Source: Planctomycetota bacterium (GTDB lineage Bacteria > Planctomycetota > UBA1135 > GCA-002686595). Taken from it: DNA of 64,000 bases. Shown here piece by piece: positions 55,054 through 63,969 of the stretch (the stretch's first letter is position 1; the number at the start of each line of letters is the position of its first letter). The DNA lies in contig JABACD010000003.1 of NCBI GenBank assembly GCA_014237855.1, positions 124,001-188,000 of the forward strand, read 5' to 3'. Position numbers and translations under genes: made by a program. The notes under the pieces are model-generated. The model was not told where the DNA came from. It worked only from the letters and a program-made list of their open reading frames with translations, and made no database searches.

Positions 55054-55817
55054 TGGTGCTGTCCAAGCTCTGCCTGATCCTGATCGGTTTCCTCGCCCTG
55101 CCCGTCTCGGCACAGGTCGAAGTTCCCAAGAATGACGGTTGGGTCACGGACCTGGGTGCCCTGCTCAGCGATCAGGAGGAGCAGCAACTTGAGGCCCTGA
55201 TGGAGTCCTACAAGCAGGGCTCCAGCCACGAGATCGCGCTCCTGACCGTCCCCGACCTGGATGGCCAGCCAATCGAGCGTTATGCCCTCGAGGTCGGTCG
55301 GTCGTGGGGGATTGGGGAAGAGGGCAAGAACAACGGTGCTCTGCTGGTCATCTCAAAGGGTGACCGAAAGATGCGCATCGAGGTCGGCCGTGGACTCGAG
55401 GGCGGACTGACGGACGCAATCTCGGGGCGCATCATTCGGGATGTGATGACTCCGGCATTCCGGAACGGGGACTTCCCCGGAGGAATCCTTGCGGGAGTCC
55501 AGGCGATGCATGCGGCCATCGGTGGCGACTATGCGCCGCTCGAAGAGAGCCGAGGAGGCCGCTCCTACCGACGTCGTCATGGTGGGAGGTTGGTCGGATT
55601 GATCGCCCTCCTCCTGCTGATCGCTCTCTCCAGGGGACGCGGTGGACGCGGTGGAGGCATGTCGATCCTGCCCTGGCTCTTGCTGTCGGGAGTCAGTGGC
55701 GGTCGTAGCCGCTCGTTCCACGCTGGAACTGGTGGTGGTGGCGGGCTCGGTGGTGGATTCAGCGGTTTTGGTGGTGGCGGAGGATTCTCAGGTGGAGGGG
55801 CCTCGGGAGGATGGTAG
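55053..55817 (+). CDS. TPM-domain protein (YgcG family)
   Basis: 254 residues with a signal peptide (about 1-20). The TPM domain (about 28-150) carries 'VTDLGALLSDQEEQQLEALM', 'EIALLTVPDLDGQPIERYA' and 'NGALLVISKGDRKMRIEVG.GLEG', the core of the family, which in some members is a phosphatase-like fold of photosystem or envelope function. After a membrane segment (about 180-195) the C terminus is a Gly/Ser-rich tail with repeated GGG.SGGG, as in many YgcG proteins. Start shares one base with the lemA stop. Confidence 0.92.
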   Translation: MVLSKLCLILIGFLALPVSAQVEVPKNDGWVTDLGALLSDQEEQQLEALMESYKQGSSHEIALLTVPDLDGQPIERYALEVGRSWGIGEEGKNNGALLVISKGDRKMRIEVGRGLEGGLTDAISGRIIRDVMTPAFRNGDFPGGILAGVQAMHAAIGGDYAPLEESRGGRSYRRRHGGRLVGLIALLLLIALSRGRGGRGGGMSILPWLLLSGVSGGRSRSFHAGTGGGGGLGGGFSGFGGGGGFSGGGASGGW

Positions 55818-55819
55818 GA

Positions 55820-56635
55820 ATGAACTTGCTCCAGAATTCAAGAGTCATGAGCTTGCTGTTGGTAGGGCCGCTTGACGGTTGGGTGGACGAAGAGGGAGGC
55901 CTCGCGTGGATCGTGGACTGGCTGCCCGAGCTAGGCGCGAGTCTGCTTGGGGTCATCTTCGCTGCCACGATCTTGAGGGCGATCTCACAGTCTGGCCGCT
56001 ACCGTGCCACCGGTGTGCTGGGCGAGAGCGAGCAGCGCGAGCTGGAGGATGAACTGGAACAGGCCGAGAGCCGAACCACGGGTGAGATCATCATCGTCGT
56101 GCTCGAGCGCTCCGACCGACATCCGGCAGCCCACTGGGTCGCAGGAGTCATGACCTTGCTTCTGGGTACCGCAGCCTCTGCGCCCTGGATGCCCTGGGAC
56201 CAGCCAGTTCTCTTCTTCGCCTTGCAACTTGCCTGGGGCTGCATCGGCGCCCTCGCGGCGCTGCTCATTCCCGGGTTCCGGCGACACTTCGTAACCGAGG
56301 AGCGTGCCAGTGAGACTGCCGAGGAGCAGGCCTTCCAGGAGTTCTATCGCTATCGGCTGCACCGCACGAAGGAACAAACCGGTGTGCTGATCTTCGTCTC
56401 GCTGTTCGAGCGCCGGGTCATTGTCCTTGGAGACGAGGGAATTGATGCGGTGTTGGATGCCTCTCACTGGGAGGAGACGGATGCCGCGGTCCTCGAAGGG
56501 ATTCTCGGCGGCGATCTCAAGGGCGGGCTGCACAAGGCCATTGAGCGCTGTACGGACGTGCTTACCCGGCACTTTCCTGCCGAGGGCGAGAATCCCAACG
56601 AGGTGCCCAATCACGTGATCGTGCGAGCGGAGTAG
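55820..56635 (+). CDS. Membrane TPM-domain protein
   Basis: About 271 residues from ATG 55820, chosen because GGGAGG lies 9 bases upstream; an ATG at 55811 overlaps the previous stop. An N-terminal membrane segment, two further hydrophobic stretches (about 105-125 and 130-150) interrupt a TPM domain: 'ESRTTGEIIIVVLERSDRHP' (about 80-98), then 'RTKEQTGVLIFVSLFERRVIVLGDEGI' (in parts) and 'GGLHKAIERCTDVLTRHFP'. This split form often follows YgcG-type genes in lemA loci. Membrane-bound with unknown role. Confidence 0.88.
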   Translation: MNLLQNSRVMSLLLVGPLDGWVDEEGGLAWIVDWLPELGASLLGVIFAATILRAISQSGRYRATGVLGESEQRELEDELEQAESRTTGEIIIVVLERSDRHPAAHWVAGVMTLLLGTAASAPWMPWDQPVLFFALQLAWGCIGALAALLIPGFRRHFVTEERASETAEEQAFQEFYRYRLHRTKEQTGVLIFVSLFERRVIVLGDEGIDAVLDASHWEETDAAVLEGILGGDLKGGLHKAIERCTDVLTRHFPAEGENPNEVPNHVIVRAE

Positions 56636-56948
56636 CGATGTAGAGAGCGGCCCTCCAGCTTGCGCCTGCTGGATCAGGACCTGGATTGGAGCCGCTGCTC
56701 TTGAGTTGGATCGGGAGACCTCTACCACGACGGTGGCTACTCGCTCCCAGGTCTTCGGGGTAAGGGGCTTTGTGGAGGTGACGATCTCGATGAAGGAGGT
56801 CTGGAACAGGGTGCTGCGCTGAGCGCCTTGACGACCCGGGTCGGTGTCGCCGAATAGGTTCAAATTAGAGTCCTCCACCAGCTTGCGAGGGAGGATTCGG
56901 GTCGCAGCGCTGGCTATACTCTGGATCAACTCCCAGCCCCCAGTCGAA
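56636..56948. other. Intergenic region upstream of ppdK with coding-like minus strand
   Basis: No complete gene is visible. On the minus strand a frame continuing from 56929 has codons typical of this genome over about 56700-56860 ('LFQTSFIEIVTS' and 'WERVATVVVEVS'), as if a gene fragment were left there; it runs into antisense of the TPM gene and has no homologue I can name. A TATACT (-10-like) lies near 56915, about 30 bases upstream of the ppdK start. Confidence 0.4.
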
Positions 56949-59702
56949 ATGCGCCAAGCTCCCTCGAAGACCAGATCCGGTCACCGCTACATCTACTACT
57001 TCGATGAGAAAGGCGCTGACGGCAACCGAGACATGCGAGATGTGCTGGGGGGCAAGGGGGCCAACCTCGCGGAAATGTGCTCGCTTGGCATGCCCGTGCC
57101 TCCGGGCTTCACGATCTCGACCGAGGTCTGCACGCACTTCTCTCAGACTGGCGGACAGTTTCCCAGGGGCCTACGCAAGGAGATGATCGATGTCGCCGAG
57201 CGCATGCAGGCTGCTCTCGGCAAGCGATTCGGGGATCCTGAAAATCCTCTCCTGGTCTCCGTGCGCTCAGGCGCGCGAGTGTCGATGCCCGGAATGATGG
57301 ATACGGTGCTGAACCTCGGGCTCAATGATGAGACGGTCGAGGGGCTCGCAAGACGATCTGGCAATGCACGATTCGCCTGGGACAGCTACCGGCGTTTCAT
57401 CCAGATGTTCAGTGACGTTGTGCTGGGGATTGGTCCGGCACCGGGTGAACACATCAGTCCTTTCGCTCGAGAGCTGGCAGCGATGAAGAAGGACCGTGGA
57501 GTCGAGCGGGCGATGAACCTCACTGCCGATGACCTGCAGGAGCTCGTCGCCATCTTCAAGGACATCGTTGCCCGGCGCACGGGGGAGGACTTCCCTGCAG
57601 ATCCGGTCAAGCAGCTCTGGGCGGCGATTGGGGCCGTGTTCGGGTCCTGGAACAATGACCGGGCTGTTGCCTATCGCCAGATGAGTAACATCCCGGGTGA
57701 ATGGGGGACGGCTGTCAATGTGATGGCGATGGTGTTCGGGAACCTGGGAGGAGACAGTGGCACCGGTGTGGCTTTCACCCGTGACCCATCGAATGGGGAG
57801 AAGCGCTTCTACGGGGAGTTCCTGATGAACGCGCAGGGGGAGGATGTCGTCGCGGGTCTGCGCACCCCCGAGCCCATTGAGAAGCTGGAGGAGCTGGCCC
57901 CCAAGGCCTACCGCCAGCTACTTCGTATCCAGAAGAAGCTCGAGCGGCACTACCGCGATATGCAGGACCTTGAGTTCACCATCGAGAGTGGACGCTTGTT
58001 CATGCTGCAGTGTCGGGCCGGGAAGCGCACTGGCTTTGCGTCCGTTCGGATTGCCGTCGACATGGTCAAGGAGCGCCTGATCTCAGAGGAGGAAGCACTG
58101 ATGCGAGTGGAGCCCGAGGCACTCAATCAGCTCCTCCAGCCGATCTTTGATGCCGAGGAGCTGAGCCAGGCGCATGAGGAAGGTCGGCTGCTGACTCGTG
58201 GACTGAATGCAGGACCTGGCGCTGCCAATGGAAAGGTGGTGTTCCATGCTGCGGACGCGGTCAGCTGGAAGAAGGCCGGGCACGATGTGATCCTGGTACG
58301 AGAGGAGACCTCTCCCGACGACATTCGCGGTATGCAGGCGGCCAAGGGCATCCTGACGGCACGGGGAGGCATGACCAGTCATGCAGCCCTGGTTGCACGA
58401 CAGATGGGAAAGGTGTGCGTCGCAGGAGCGGGTGAATGCGTCATCGATTACAAGGCATGCACTCTCACGGTGGGAGATGTGACGCTGGGAGAGGGTGATG
58501 AGATCAGCATCGATGGAAGCACAGGCGAGGTCTATCTTGGCTCAGTCCAGACCCGTCCTGCAGAGATCCTGCGAGCGATCCTTGGTGGAGACAAGGCGGC
58601 TACCAAGAAGTCGTCTGGCCCGATTGTTCAGGCCTACCACAAGATCATGGCCTGGGCGGACAAGTACAGGACCCTGGGGGTGCGCACCAACGCTGACCAG
58701 CCTGATCAGTGCAGGACCGCAATCGCCTTTGGCGCCGAGGGCGTGGGGCTGACTCGCACCGAGCACATGTTCTTCGAGGGCAGCAAGATTGATTCGGTGC
58801 GTGAGATGATCCTCGCAGCTGACGAGCAGGGAAGAGAGGCCGCTCTCGAGAAGCTTCTCCCACTGCAGCGCAAGGACTTCGAAGGGATCTTCACGGCCAT
58901 GGGGGACCGGCCAGTGACGATCCGGACCCTGGACCCTCCGCTACACGAATTCCTGCCGCATGACGCAGCCATGGTCGCTCAGCTGGCCAAGCAATTCGGG
59001 GTAACGCGCAAGTCCCTGTCGCTCAAGATCGAGAGCTTGCAGGAGGCCAATCCGATGCTCGGTCATCGAGGCTGCCGGCTTGGTATCACCTTTCCCGAGA
59101 TTACTCGAACCCAGGTGCGGGCGTTGTTCGAGGCAGCCTGCAATGTGGCCAAGCGTTCTGGAGTCACACCACATCCGGAGGTCATGATTCCACTTGTCGG
59201 AACGGCCAAGGAGCTCGAGTCTCAGGCAGCGATCGTTCACGAGGTGGCAGCAGAGGTGTTCAAGGAAAAGCAGCTATCGATTCGTTACTTGGTGGGGACG
59301 ATGATTGAGCTTCCACGGGCAGCCCTGACCGCTGGAGAGATTGCACGTCATGCTGAGTTCTTCTCCTTTGGTACCAACGACCTGACCCAGACGTCATTTG
59401 GCATCAGCCGAGACGATGGTGGAAGCTTCATTCCCGAGTACATCGAGAGCGGAATCTACGAGAGCGACCCGTTTGCAACTCTCGACGAGTCGGGTGTCGG
59501 GCGTCTGATGGAGATCGCCTGTGCCGATGGGCGTCGCGCACACCGTGGCCTCAAGCTCGGAATCTGTGGCGAGCACGGAGGCGATCCCGAGTCCATTCGT
59601 ATCTGTCATGACCTCGGACTGGACTATGTCTCTTGCTCACCCTACCGGGTACCCATTGCTCGCTTGGCGGCAGCCCAGGCTGTCATCTCTCGTTACTTCT
59701 GA
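56949..59702 (+). CDS. ppdK: Pyruvate, phosphate dikinase
   Basis: 917 residues from ATG 56949; the frame opens earlier but this gives the family start, a short leader before 'YYFDEKG'. ATP-grasp domain with 'LGGKGANLAEMCSLG' and 'SVRSGARVSMPGMMDT', the central phosphohistidine domain 'ARGGMTSHAALVARQMG' with His478, and the C-terminal PEP/pyruvate barrel with 'GICGEHGGDP' (catalytic Cys873). It interconverts pyruvate, ATP and phosphate with PEP, AMP and pyrophosphate, in glycolysis or gluconeogenesis. Complete length and motifs, monocistronic, convergent with the subtilase. Confidence 0.96.
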   Translation: MRQAPSKTRSGHRYIYYFDEKGADGNRDMRDVLGGKGANLAEMCSLGMPVPPGFTISTEVCTHFSQTGGQFPRGLRKEMIDVAERMQAALGKRFGDPENPLLVSVRSGARVSMPGMMDTVLNLGLNDETVEGLARRSGNARFAWDSYRRFIQMFSDVVLGIGPAPGEHISPFARELAAMKKDRGVERAMNLTADDLQELVAIFKDIVARRTGEDFPADPVKQLWAAIGAVFGSWNNDRAVAYRQMSNIPGEWGTAVNVMAMVFGNLGGDSGTGVAFTRDPSNGEKRFYGEFLMNAQGEDVVAGLRTPEPIEKLEELAPKAYRQLLRIQKKLERHYRDMQDLEFTIESGRLFMLQCRAGKRTGFASVRIAVDMVKERLISEEEALMRVEPEALNQLLQPIFDAEELSQAHEEGRLLTRGLNAGPGAANGKVVFHAADAVSWKKAGHDVILVREETSPDDIRGMQAAKGILTARGGMTSHAALVARQMGKVCVAGAGECVIDYKACTLTVGDVTLGEGDEISIDGSTGEVYLGSVQTRPAEILRAILGGDKAATKKSSGPIVQAYHKIMAWADKYRTLGVRTNADQPDQCRTAIAFGAEGVGLTRTEHMFFEGSKIDSVREMILAADEQGREAALEKLLPLQRKDFEGIFTAMGDRPVTIRTLDPPLHEFLPHDAAMVAQLAKQFGVTRKSLSLKIESLQEANPMLGHRGCRLGITFPEITRTQVRALFEAACNVAKRSGVTPHPEVMIPLVGTAKELESQAAIVHEVAAEVFKEKQLSIRYLVGTMIELPRAALTAGEIARHAEFFSFGTNDLTQTSFGISRDDGGSFIPEYIESGIYESDPFATLDESGVGRLMEIACADGRRAHRGLKLGICGEHGGDPESIRICHDLGLDYVSCSPYRVPIARLAAAQAVISRYF

Positions 59703-59726
59703 TGGTGCCTCTTTCCTCGACGTGGC

Positions 59727-62285
59727 CTAGTCGCAATAGGTGACGGTCAAACCGTTCGAGAGCCCGGTGCCGAAGCCTGCGAGATCACCGGGGTCCCTGA
59801 ACCAGACCTGATAGGACTCCTGGTCGCCAGGGGTCCTGGCCGAGAGGTCGAGGGCCCAGGCGGCGGCTCCCAGGGGGTCGGTGGTAAGCGGCGCGCCCCG
59901 CGTCAGCGGGGCCTGGACACAGAGTGTTCCGCCCTGAAAGGGGATCGAGGCCGTGTCTGAGCCCCAGAAGAGGAGCGCGGTCTTCTGCGGTACCGCCTGC
60001 GACACGGTCACGGTGAAGCCTGTGGATGAGATCAGCGCCACGCCGGTCGAGCCGATGGCCGGCATGCTCCCGGTCGAGGTCAGTTTGGCCGTGCAGTAGG
60101 GCTCTGGTGTCGGGCATGGGAGGGCTGGATCGATGCCACTGACCACCAGGGCGAAGCTGGCGTCGAGGGCCGGGGTCGGGACGTGTCCGTCCTGGTTGAT
60201 CTCGTCTGCGAAGACCTCCACCAGCCAGGTTCCTGCCTGGGCGTTCTGGACGAAGACGTTCTCGATCACGTCGATGGTGTTCGAGACCCCCCCCGAGGTT
60301 GACCAGTTACCCGAGAGCAGGCCCTTGTTTCCCCAGTACTCGGTGGAGTCGGGTGCGGTGAGCTTGAGGCTCAGGTCGTTGATCCGGTGCTGCGAGGCAG
60401 AGGTCGTGCCGGGAGGGTCGAGGAAGACCATCGTGGCCTTGAGGGCGGATTGACCTGGGAGCACGGAAACCTGATAGCTCGCAGCTCCTCCTTCGGAGAG
60501 GAGTTCGCTCTCATCGACGATGAGCATCGAGTCGCGGTTGTCATGGAGTGTCTTCACGTCCGGGATGCCCCAACCCTGGTGGGTTCGAGAGCGGTCGTGA
60601 TTCATTCCATTGAATGGGTACTGGGTTGCTGAGTTGATCAGGAGAGCGCGCACCGTGGATGCTCTGGCGCGCCGCTCGAAGACAGTTGTTCCCACAGGGA
60701 AGTTCCCGAAGATGCCCTCTGACCACATCTGTTGAACCAGGCCTACATATCCGGCGACGCACGCTGTTGCGGCACTCGTGCAGCAGAATGATCCATCGTA
60801 GTCGGTGTCGTTCTCGTTGTCGGTTGTCCAGATCGAGTCGTACCAGAAGCAGAGGTCGGGCTTGATGCGTCCGTCAGCAGCAGGGCCAGTACTCGCACCA
60901 CCGCTCCAGCTGTCGTCATCGAGTTGGGTGGTATTGTTGTGGTACAAGGCGCCAACAGAGATGACGTTCTTCGACCAAGCCTGAGAGAGCGATGCCTGGC
61001 TACCGAAATTCCCCTGAGCCTGGATGACGGTGATGTCCATGTCGAACAGGATGTTGTCCAGCTGATTCGACGTGCTGTTGTAGATCGTGGTCTGGGAACT
61101 GCCCCAGCTGTTTGATTGAAAGACCGCGTTGTAGGGAGCCTGCAGGAGCTCGGCGGTATGGGCGTAGCGATTGGCAAGGAAGGCAAAGTCAGCGAAGATC
61201 CCCTGACCTTCCGGCAGCAGCCCCCGGGCGCTTGGCTCTCCTGTTCCGTCACCGAAGATGATCCCCGTGGTCTTGGTACCGTGATCGCTCGATCCCTGGA
61301 CCGTCCCATGAATGATCAATGGGTGATGCTGGAAGGCTGCATGTGTCTGCCGCACATTTGTGTCGAGTACCTCGCCTCGTACACCTTGCCCGGTGAATCC
61401 CTCGAGGGACTCCAGATCATTGGCTCCTCCGGCGATGCGGACCTTGTTCATGGCCGCTTCTCGAGGTGCGACTCGATCGATGAACATGACCTCGTCGAGC
61501 GCAACGACCTGCAGCAACTGACTGCGATCGAGTAGAGCTTGCAGCTGATAGCCCTCAGAGAACTGCGTGACGATCCGGCCCCCGAGTCGCTTGATCTTCA
61601 GAGCTACACGTTCCTTCTGCGCGGGCCCTGACTCGAAGACCTGGACGCTACAGTGGATCGGTGAGTCCACAGAGCTCGACTTCAATCCGCTCAGAAGCTC
61701 TCGTTCAAGGCGGTAATTGGCCTGGTACGGCCCGATCCACCGGACGAATGGCAGGGCTTTCACCTGAATCGCTGTCTCTTCATCCATCCTGACGATTCGG
61801 GTGTGCGCTGGAATGAACTGGTACACCTTGGCGCCAAGCTGCTCGAGTTCGGCCCTGAATTCTGCCAGTGGTGGGCAGACGAACTGTACGAGGTGCAGGT
61901 TCCCAGACTCAGTCAAGTCCGGACGCTTGCAATCAGGTACTTCGTCGAGGGGGTCAAAGCGACCGCCCTTGAGGTGAATTCGGTAGTCCGCTTCCCGTGA
62001 CCTCTGGAAGCCGGTCGCTGCACGCTGGACCACGTAGTGCTGTGTTCCAGGTGTGCCCTCTTTCCAGAGACCGACAAGACCATCGCCACGAGGGAATTCG
62101 ATCACTCGCAGCTGACGTACCTCAAGTTTCGTCCTGCGGATCAGGTCTCCGTCCTTGCTACGTATTTCTTGAGTTCCCTCTCGAGTCAGCAGCCGTAGAT
62201 GACCAGTGTCGGATTCAAGCGATTGCTGGCCACCGAGGGTGGCAGCAAGCCACGTGAGCGCGAGCTGGGGCAGTGAGGTCTGCAT
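59727..62285 (-). CDS. Secreted subtilase (S8) with C-terminal shared module
   Basis: About 852 residues from ATG 62285 with a signal peptide (about 1-19). The N-terminal 270 residues contain a pro-region-like 'IQVKALPFVRWIGPYQANY'. The catalytic domain has Asp308 ('EVLDTNVRQTH'), His335 ('SSDHGTKTTGI'), Asn426 ('AQGNFGS') and Ser504 in 'CTSAATACVAG', where the usual GTSMATP reads CTSAATA. A P/homoB-like beta domain follows (about 600-720; 'VFVQNAQAGTWLVEVFAD'). The last 123 residues are the C-terminal module shared with the M64 and M10 proteases of this window. Exported; substrate unknown. Confidence 0.88.
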   Translation of the reverse strand: MQTSLPQLALTWLAATLGGQQSLESDTGHLRLLTREGTQEIRSKDGDLIRRTKLEVRQLRVIEFPRGDGLVGLWKEGTPGTQHYVVQRAATGFQRSREADYRIHLKGGRFDPLDEVPDCKRPDLTESGNLHLVQFVCPPLAEFRAELEQLGAKVYQFIPAHTRIVRMDEETAIQVKALPFVRWIGPYQANYRLERELLSGLKSSSVDSPIHCSVQVFESGPAQKERVALKIKRLGGRIVTQFSEGYQLQALLDRSQLLQVVALDEVMFIDRVAPREAAMNKVRIAGGANDLESLEGFTGQGVRGEVLDTNVRQTHAAFQHHPLIIHGTVQGSSDHGTKTTGIIFGDGTGEPSARGLLPEGQGIFADFAFLANRYAHTAELLQAPYNAVFQSNSWGSSQTTIYNSTSNQLDNILFDMDITVIQAQGNFGSQASLSQAWSKNVISVGALYHNNTTQLDDDSWSGGASTGPAADGRIKPDLCFWYDSIWTTDNENDTDYDGSFCCTSAATACVAGYVGLVQQMWSEGIFGNFPVGTTVFERRARASTVRALLINSATQYPFNGMNHDRSRTHQGWGIPDVKTLHDNRDSMLIVDESELLSEGGAASYQVSVLPGQSALKATMVFLDPPGTTSASQHRINDLSLKLTAPDSTEYWGNKGLLSGNWSTSGGVSNTIDVIENVFVQNAQAGTWLVEVFADEINQDGHVPTPALDASFALVVSGIDPALPCPTPEPYCTAKLTSTGSMPAIGSTGVALISSTGFTVTVSQAVPQKTALLFWGSDTASIPFQGGTLCVQAPLTRGAPLTTDPLGAAAWALDLSARTPGDQESYQVWFRDPGDLAGFGTGLSNGLTVTYCD
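59730..60098 (-). other. C-terminal secretome module, copy 3 (on subtilase)
   Basis: 123 residues starting 'PYCTAKLTSTGS' with 'LLFWGSD', 'IPFQGGTLCV', 'YQVWFRDPGD' and 'GLSNGLTVTYCD'. It matches the ends of the proteases at 7514 and 33395. Confidence 0.7.
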
Positions 62286-62355
62286 GAGGGTTGGGGCTAC
62301 GGGGACTGGGCCGGGACCAGGGCTGTTGTGATGGGCCAAGACCGATTGTGCGGCT

Positions 62356-62610
62356 GTGAGGACTCTTGTGCCCCTGGTCTTCCTCGTTCTTACCGTATCC
62401 AGCTGCGATCTTCAGGCGACTGCCTGCGGGGCGGCTGCGGGCAGTGGACCGTGCACATGCGGGGGGCCCAAGGGGGGGAGTCTCGCTGACCTCGGTGACG
62501 ATTCCTGGATCCGGAGGCCGCCTCCAGGGGCCCCGGAGCCACCTCACTGGGGCACGGAGGCGTATATCTCGATTCCGGGTCGTGGATGTGGGCCCAGAGG
62601 CCCGGATTGA
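62356..62610 (+). CDS. Possible small lipoprotein
   Basis: An 84-residue frame from GTG 62356 begins with a good lipoprotein signal (short basic start, hydrophobic core, lipobox V-S-S-C at Cys17). The mature part is Gly/Pro/Cys-rich with no known domain, five further cysteines and a Trp-containing segment. Divergent from the subtilase gene. No homologue is recognised; base composition alone could produce such a frame in this GC-rich DNA, so this is tentative. Nothing is visible in 62611-62800. Confidence 0.4.
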   Translation: MRTLVPLVFLVLTVSSCDLQATACGAAAGSGPCTCGGPKGGSLADLGDDSWIRRPPPGAPEPPHWGTEAYISIPGRGCGPRGPD

Positions 62611-62800
62611 CCAAAGAACCCGACCCGCAGCTGCCGATTGAGAGCCAATGGTCCTTTGGCCCACCAGCTTCCTGGAGGGTCTCGGAGTGGCCTGTTTCCG
62701 CGACCAGGCGTGATGCTCACCTGAAGGCGAGCCAAGCCCGACTTCCCAGTTTCCCATCCCTCTTACAGGTGCAGTTCATTTCCGACTGCAAGGACTGATC

Positions 62801-63349
62801 ATGACGAAGACGACTCTGGACGGCGCATTGATGCAGAGCATCTTCTTCCACGTCGCGGGCAACCTGGGCCTGATCGTCGATCGTGAGATCGAAGTCGAGA
62901 AGATCAAATCTGAGAGATCAGCTGAGCGAAAGTGTGGCGGGGAACAGATCCACATCTCCTTCAAGCTCGGATTTGAAGTCGACGGTGTGGTCCGTCACGG
63001 GTGCATACTCTTTCCCTTGCCCGAGGCATCGACGCTCGCCGCTTGCCTGATGATGCTACCTGAGGATGAGACGGATCGCGCTCGCCAGATGAGCGAGCTG
63101 GATGAAGCGGCAAAGGGGGCGATGATGGAACTGGGAAACCTTGTCGGTGGTGCGGTTGCCGAGGCGATGAGAGAGTCGAACCTGCAGAGCGTCAGAGTTG
63201 TTTCCGAAGGGTGCCAGGGAGTCAGGCCAGACGTCCCGCCCGCAATTCATGAACCGGCCGAATCTGAATTCGCCATCGGTCATGCCAAGGCGACCATCAC
63301 TGGTTATCCAGCTTTTTCCTGCATCGCGATGGTGCCCGTGTTCTGGTAG
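62801..63349 (+). CDS. CheX/CheC-like chemotaxis-phosphatase-fold protein
   Basis: 182 residues from ATG 62801 with AAGGA 6 bases upstream. The fold and motif of the CheC/CheX/FliY group are suggested by 'DEAAKGAMMELGNLVGGAVAEAM' (in parts): Glu110, Asn113 form the E-x-x-N motif that dephosphorylates CheY, and the region 'FPLPEASTLAACLMMLPED' precedes it. No CheY, MCP or flagellar gene is near, so it may serve another phosphorylation relay or be regulatory. The last 46 bases overlap the convergent methyltransferase gene. Confidence 0.6.
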   Translation: MTKTTLDGALMQSIFFHVAGNLGLIVDREIEVEKIKSERSAERKCGGEQIHISFKLGFEVDGVVRHGCILFPLPEASTLAACLMMLPEDETDRARQMSELDEAAKGAMMELGNLVGGAVAEAMRESNLQSVRVVSEGCQGVRPDVPPAIHEPAESEFAIGHAKATITGYPAFSCIAMVPVFW

Positions 63350-63969
63350 GAGGTCTCCTCCGGGCGAGTCGCCATTGCCCAGAGGTCGAGTTCCTGAGTC
63401 CAGAGCTGACCTTCTTGAAAGCCTGCGTTGCGCAGAGCCATCCCGAGGCTGCGCATCGTGAAGCCTGTGCGATGGGCCATGGCAGAGGCTCCTTTTGCCA
63501 GGAACGGTCGATACCCGTAGAGGATGTCGAGCGGTGTGACGGGGCCGGCGGGCGAGGTGTAGGCCGTTTCCTCCAGCTTGTCATCGGCGATCAGCTTGGC
63601 GACTGACTGGAGGTCAGGCATGGTGGCCAGCAGCATGCCCCCCGGTCGTAGAACCCGGAAGAACTCCGCGAGAGCCAGCGGGACCTCGTGAGCCTCGAGA
63701 TGCTCGAGGTTGTGGGATGAGAAGACCGCGTCGATGGAGGAGGACTCAACCATCGCCATGTCCGTGATGGAGGCAACAATGTCCGGCTCGACTGATGGAT
63801 CCAGATCCAGTCGGACCTCTGTCCATCCGGGGACCTGAAAGCTCTTGTGAAGGCCGCTTGCGGCCTTCGAGCCGCAGCCGACATGGAGTACTGTCAGGGT
63901 CTGTTGATCTGACCGGGGGCTCTCGATGGCCTGTTGGGGCGAGCACTGGTTGGTTTGGTTCTTGATCAC
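63304..63969 (-). CDS. SAM-dependent methyltransferase (type 11)
   Basis: 221 residues. Class I fold with 'VLHVGCGSKAASGL' (motif I, about residue 28), 'VRLDLDPSVEPDIVASITDM' (acidic residue of motif II; in parts), 'SHNLEHLEAHEVPLALAEFFRVLRPGG' (motif with His-Asn and the 'LRPGG' turn; in parts). The C-terminal part contains 'YGYRPFLAKGASAMAHRTGFT', which is common in methyltransferases of sugar or glycan pathways. Substrate unknown. Converges on and overlaps the CheX-like gene by 46 bases. Confidence 0.82.
   Translation of the reverse strand: MIKNQTNQCSPQQAIESPRSDQQTLTVLHVGCGSKAASGLHKSFQVPGWTEVRLDLDPSVEPDIVASITDMAMVESSSIDAVFSSHNLEHLEAHEVPLALAEFFRVLRPGGMLLATMPDLQSVAKLIADDKLEETAYTSPAGPVTPLDILYGYRPFLAKGASAMAHRTGFTMRSLGMALRNAGFQEGQLWTQELDLWAMATRPEETSYQNTGTIAMQEKAG

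Noticed and set aside
55611-55817. Gly-rich repeat as a tandem DNA repeat or CRISPR-like array
   Set aside because: It is the coding Gly/Ser tail of the TPM protein, with no regular spacers.
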